Below the pieces are notes generated by a model that saw only the letters and a program-made list of their open reading frames with translations, was not told where the DNA came from and ran no database searches. A stretch of DNA of 64,000 nucleotides from assembly GCA_015680685.1 (NCBI GenBank), contig MNCI01024055.1, forward strand, positions 193,364 to 257,363, in the 5' to 3' direction. The first letter of the stretch is position 1, and every line of letters begins with the position of its first letter. The position numbers and the translations under genes were made by a program. This stretch comes from Gnetum montanum. Lineage: Eukaryota; Streptophyta; Gnetopsida; Gnetales; Gnetaceae. Positions 59,171 through 64,000 of this stretch are shown here, piece after piece.

Positions 59171-62100
59171 TTAAACACTCCATCTAAACTAGAATTCTAA
59201 AATGTTTCATACCTTTCAGTAGGAAAAAATTGTAACAAGTTTTCACCTTCTACCTAAACCATAAACCCCAAACTCTAAATGCTAAAGTAATGCTATGGAT
59301 CGATTCCAATGTAACACAATGTTTAAATAAATATCTAACATTAAATAATAAATGAAAATCACGTACTCTATCTAACAATAAACATGAAAACTTTTATGAT
59401 TCCTATTTTCCTTCTTAGGTTTCCTAGTTATCATACTTAACCTTCATATAATGACTCTTCATAACTTTTCCAACTAAATACTAAGCTTACAACATGATTG
59501 ATGGTATCCCAAGAGATTTATGTGCCTTGGATGATAATTTTTAGTTGTGGCTTTTATACATTCTTAGTTGTTTCAATTTATCAAACATGAAAGCTTTTAT
59601 GATTCCTAATGTCATACTAAGGTTTTCAACTCATCATACTTAACTATCAACTAATGATTATTCATAACTTTTAAAATTAACTACTAAGTTTACAATACAA
59701 GTGTTGGTATCCTAAGGGGTTATTCTACCATGGGTGTTAATTTATAGTTTTTTTTATTATACGTTAGGATTTTTTTTAATATGCTATGGTTACTACAAAG
59801 TAATCGTACTCGCAGCATATTGTAGTTCATGAACTAAGTCTCCTAGAAGGTGTTGTGCCTTTTAGTTGGGGTAAATTTCAAACATTTTTGGGCTTCCAGA
59901 TATTTAGACTATATTCTAATTGAAATTTTGTGTGAACATGGAGAAGGAAATAGACCAAGATATGGAGGTGGACAAAGGTAAAGTAGAATCCTAGTGGAGG
60001 ACAAAAATTCTTGAGCTCAAGAATAAATTAAAAACATTCACAAAGACATTACCTACAAACAAGGATAGAATTTTAGAAATAGAAAAACATGTGGAATTTT
60101 TGTAATCGAAGATCATATTTTCAAGTAACACATATGGATTTCTAAGTAAGAAAAGATTATCAGATTGGAATAGTACTACCAAACATTATGCCCAAAAGGT
60201 TTTTAAGACTATGTTTACAAGAAAACGTTGCAGTGAGGGTGACGATACTATTCCTTTGCTTTCTCATTATTATTAAAATACTTTATATTATGTTTTTTTA
60301 TTTTAATAAATTTCATTCTTCTTGTAGATTGGATTGTAGACGACCAACAGAATCATGGATAGTCCTATGATCCCATGTCTACCTTAAACCAATAGCTCAT
60401 TATATGGCAATGTTGTCAATGTATTTTTATTTAAACATTATTGGAAAGGAAGCTAGCATTCAAAGATGTTATTTATTAATTTACAACAAGTTTGTCACTA
60501 TATTGGATGAAAAAATGCTTTCTTTTACTCAATTAAGTGTTGTAAGACTATGTGTTGGATATGTGTATGCTATTTTAAAATTGTTAATTATGGCTTTTAT
60601 AATGATCCTTGTATATCAGGTTTTCCCTTTTTTTTGTGATGTATCAAATATTTCTTTGTTAATAATTGCAAGAACATGCAATTTGCATGTTCACATAGTA
60701 TTATTAACATTACATGTGAGAACATACATCATGCAGTATTCTACACTATTTAATTTTATTTGTGTATGTGAGTCACTCCTGCTTCAAAGAATCATTCTAC
60801 AAGTTCATGTGATGTGTATATCTTCATAGTTAAATTTTTTTTACAAAATCCAATCTAACATAGTGTGCTTCAATTTGAGTGGCACTTTCCAAGTTCAAAT
60901 TATGAGTAGCAATTAATACTATGAATCACATATTCTTAAGAAGTGTGACATTTGCAATTTTGTATGCATCTCACAACATTCAAGTCAAACTATGAGTAGC
61001 AACTAAATAATGTGAGATGCATTTTTTGAGATAAATTACGAGATGAGAATTAACGTATAGCTCAGTTTATGAAAAATGCAACTCGTAGGACCTTGCATTG
61101 TGGGGAAAATGGTAAATAAAATAAAATGAATGGGCTCAATTGTAATTGTCATTTTTACCATCATTTTTACTTTTGCTTACTCATAGTAGACATTTGGTGA
61201 GGAGTACTATCACAAAAGGTCATAGAGCAGAGCTACCAAGGCAGTAGTAGAGGCTTTCATATCAAGGATTTTAATTTTGAAACATTGAAGTCGCAATGAG
61301 CGAGAGGGTATGTTAAACCACACCCCAATTTTCAATTTCCTAAATTTTTTCCTCACACTAGGGTTAGCAATGATAGCCTATGATTTGATTAAATTTCAAA
61401 ATTATATTTAGTATATGATTTTCTCTTTAAGGGATTCTATGATTTGAGAATGTTTGCTAATAAAGCGTTGCCCTTATCTTATTGAATCTAGAAACAAGGG
61501 TTAATATAGGAAAAATAAATTTTGTAAAAATTGGGTTTTACAACTTACATATCCTCCTTTTGTTTTAATTATTAGAAGCAACATATGAATTTCATTGCTT
61601 GTATTAGTCATCCCAATATGAAGTACACTATAGTTTTGTACCCTTCAAAAGCTTAAATTAATTTAGCATGCTATTTTGAAATGGTAAAGAGCCCATCCAT
61701 TTAATTAGAAAGGTTTCTTAGGGAAATTCTAATATCGGTTACTTTCATTCTTATGTTTTTCTTCAAGTCACTAGGACTCAAACAATACAATTTAAAAGAG
61801 AGGACAATAGTCACTTCTTAGATCCTACAAGATTAGGCAACATTACTCTTTAATTTTATTAGGACCTACTAAGTATCTATTGTAGAAGGAAAGTTAATAA
61901 AATTCAAGAAATTATTGCATCTATTGATTATTTTTTGTCATCTCAAGCAATTCCTTCTTTATTAGAATTCCTAACCAACCATGAATGTTATCCAAACCCA
62001 TTATTCAAGGATGTATAAGAGGCTAGATTCATTGCCTTTATGTATCATTTTTCTCTTTGGACCTTATACTAAACTTGCTCTAATAGAGACAATGAGAGCC

Positions 62101-63349
62101 ATGCTTAGGATTTGGCCTCTCAATATCTCATATTCTAAATTTAGTTCAACAATAAGTTTGAAGATTCTATTGTACCAAATATATTGCTTTTGTATGTTAC
62201 CAAACTTGAATTGAATGGTAATCAATATCTTCTCAATTACTTCTCAAAGCATCAAAATAACTATTCAAGGACTCATGTATATCTTGTGTTTACCAAATAA
62301 TTGAAATAAGATCTTGCTTTTTTTGAAGAGTCATTTGTTTGATCTTAATCTTGACTGAATAGGTGATCCAAGACATTGCAATATTATGCTCAAGAAACTC
62401 TCTCTCATTCGCATCTTGTATCTTAGGAGCCTTCAATTTTCCATTATATAACCAATCTTACCTCTCTTGAGAGATACATCTAAGTTTCGGTAGACTAAAA
62501 CATTTTCATTCTTTGAGACTAATGTTTCTAATGCATATACATGTGCACAACTCTTTAATATACTTTCTAGTCTATAGAATTTCTTTATTTAATTTTAGGA
62601 ACATTCTTTATCTTTTAAATCTTCAATTGCATAACACATTATTGAATATGCCATTTTCAATGGTTAATTCGAGATGTTTTGAATTTTGATTTAACAACAA
62701 TATTTGTCTATACATTTTCATCCATTTGGTTGCAGATGTGAGACTCATAATTTAGGTTCATCTTCTCTTGCTTCTACTTGAATAGGTCATGTTTTTTGAT
62801 GAGTTTAAAAATATCATGTTTTCTGTTTATTAAATTTCTTTAATATTGCACTATGAATATATGCATGTTAGTTCATGGAGTTTCCTTGAAATTAATATTT
62901 GTGATGCTAAATTGAGATAATTATTGTTGGAAATGTATTGAAATGGTTAATACCAATGTAGTAATTGGATATTGCATTGATGGTGTGATGTAAAAAATGC
63001 AAGTATCTCTATCATTAATCATGATTTGCCAATAATGATTTAATTGTTAATAGTTAAGGTATAATATATTTTTGTATTCTTAGAGAGGAGCATCATCACA
63101 ACCATATTCTACAAGGAGATCAAGCAGAGTGTAGTAGGTATAAGAGAGAGTAGAAGGATAAAGAAGAAATCATGTATGCTCCTAGGCTATTACATGAAAT
63201 GTTGCTAGACAGCAGGAGTAGGAGACATACCAGCATGCATAGGAGATACTAGCCTAACAAGAGCAGCAATGAAGGGAGACCAAACGTAGAACAAATCCCT
63301 TATGGAGTCCAGGAACATTTGGCCCTTGATGCAAATTTTTTGACCTAAG
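59171..63349. other. AT-rich interval with little recognisable content
   Basis: No gene family is recognised. Open frames are short and hydrophobic, as expected from AT-rich DNA. One coding-like relic is listed separately. Confidence 0.45.
59938..60275 (+). pseudogene. Coding-like relic, unknown protein
   Basis: The ATG at 59938 gives MEKEIDQDMEVDKGKVES, then a TAG. The frame resumes with ILELKNKLKTFTKTLPTNKD and RILEIEKHVEFL, then a further TAA. The residues are charged and helical in style, unlike the surrounding AT-rich noise. It could be a retroelement ORF remnant or a pseudogene; no family is assigned. Confidence 0.3.
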
Positions 63350-64000
63350 ATGGTTGACAAGCTTGTTCAATGTCATTTTGATTTCATCATCACCAAAGGT
63401 CTTGATTATTATGAGGAGGAGGCCCATCAATTCTATGTGGTGCATCATCAAGGATCACCTATTTTGAAGCTGGTCTAGATTGATGACTCCACCTATACAC
63501 TTACTGACCATGTCTTGGGGTAGGAAATCAGCATGATGGTTGGTCCATAGAAGGATTATTTTGTGACTATCACCTTAGATAAAATAGCATAGCTATTGAT
63601 AAAGGTGCCTGAGGTGGAGACTAATGAGATAAGATGATCCTCTAACAACTTCAGCCCACAATGGAGAGTTCTCATCAAGGCAATTTACACAAACCTCTTA
63701 GCTATCATGCATGACATGCATGTGATGTCCTTTGGGCTTATGATCATGCTATATTTAGAGGGGGAATATTTATTGGACTATCCCTACATTATCATGAGGT
63801 GAATGGAAAATGTCAGCTGAGATGCCGCTTCTATGCCTTTTCCATCAGCCACATCAACTTTTTTCAAGCACTCGCAAATCCGATAACCTAAGGAGAAGGA
63901 TGCTAGAGAGGTTTAACTTTTTGTTGAGGATCAAATTCCAAATTTTGGGTGTGTATTCTATACCTAGCATGTTCCTATGACACATCTTAATAATATCATC
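63350..64000 (+). pseudogene. Decayed retroelement-style ORF, running off the window
   Basis: The ATG at 63350 (MVDKLVQCHFDFIITKG) starts a frame readable to the window end. In-frame TAGs at 63476, 63521, 63548 and 63590 stand where Gln fits, and TGAs near 63635 and 63800 where Trp fits. The residues between (HQFYVVHHQGSPILKL, VGP-stop-KDYFVTITLDKIA, FSPQWRVLIKAIYTNLLAI) are clearly protein-like. I do not recognise the family. Its flavour resembles the accessory ORFs at 47455-50128 and 6632-11239 more than gag or pol. Confidence 0.45.

Noticed and set aside
60404-60829. A 141-codon hydrophobic ORF as a membrane protein gene
   Set aside because: AT-rich composition produces hydrophobic codons by chance; no motif or context.
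1-64000. tRNA or rRNA genes
   Set aside because: No cloverleaf-like A and B box pairs or rRNA segments were recognised; the TGGTATCAGAGC sequence at 38754-38765 is a primer-binding site.

Overview
The window looks like repeat-dominated nuclear DNA from a large-genome seed plant. It is AT-rich, contains no intact host gene, and is packed with old, nested retrotransposons whose stop codons are mostly TAG where glutamine would fit, the decay expected from long-term cytosine methylation. A gymnosperm is plausible, but the sequence alone does not settle the species. One run of Ns (33543-33689) and isolated single Ns (14905, 15231, 46982) show that this is a draft assembly.

Region 236-18537 is one very long Ty3/gypsy element (E1, Tat/Ogre-like by inference). 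It has 1.84-1.87 kb LTRs, a primer-binding site, gag, protease, a long interval between protease and reverse transcriptase, then RT, RNase H, integrase, a 3' untranslated region and a polypurine tract. The interval between protease and RT carries the most unusual object in the window. It is an antisense, seven-exon, intron-containing coding region (11239 down to 6632), with a TATA box inside a 17-bp perfect inverted repeat at its 5' end and an acidic tail at its 3' end. On both sides lie tandem arrays of mini-hairpins. Their stem sequences change from copy to copy while remaining self-complementary, and each hairpin is followed by a conserved TTAAACTAG-like tail. Related arrays occur elsewhere in E1 and in a second element.

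Region 18538-25655 is a relative of E1 (E2). It lacks its 5' LTR, gag and protease, keeps decayed RT-RNase H-integrase, and ends in a truncated 3' LTR. Region 28366-39508 is a Ty1/copia element on the minus strand with one truncated LTR. Its gag is split by a GC-rich LINE (32359-37544, minus strand) flanked by a 15-bp target-site duplication. Directly beyond the copia 5' LTR lies a 38-codon EF-hand exon (39510-39626), possibly the remains of a calmodulin-like host gene hit by the insertion.

Region 39627-43980 holds only diverged non-coding repeats. Region 43985-56420 is a cluster of a third LTR-element group. It contains a gag relic, a coiled-coil ORF of unknown type (47455-50128) and a gag-protease element without RT (51566-54565). 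Three promoter-like blocks there share GATATC palindromes upstream of a TATA box. The cluster ends in an inverted, internally deleted copy of its own LTR and gag start. Region 56420-59170 is a complex tandem array with higher-order structure. Region 59171-63349 is AT-rich with little recognisable content. A decayed ORF of retroelement style runs off the window end (63350-64000).
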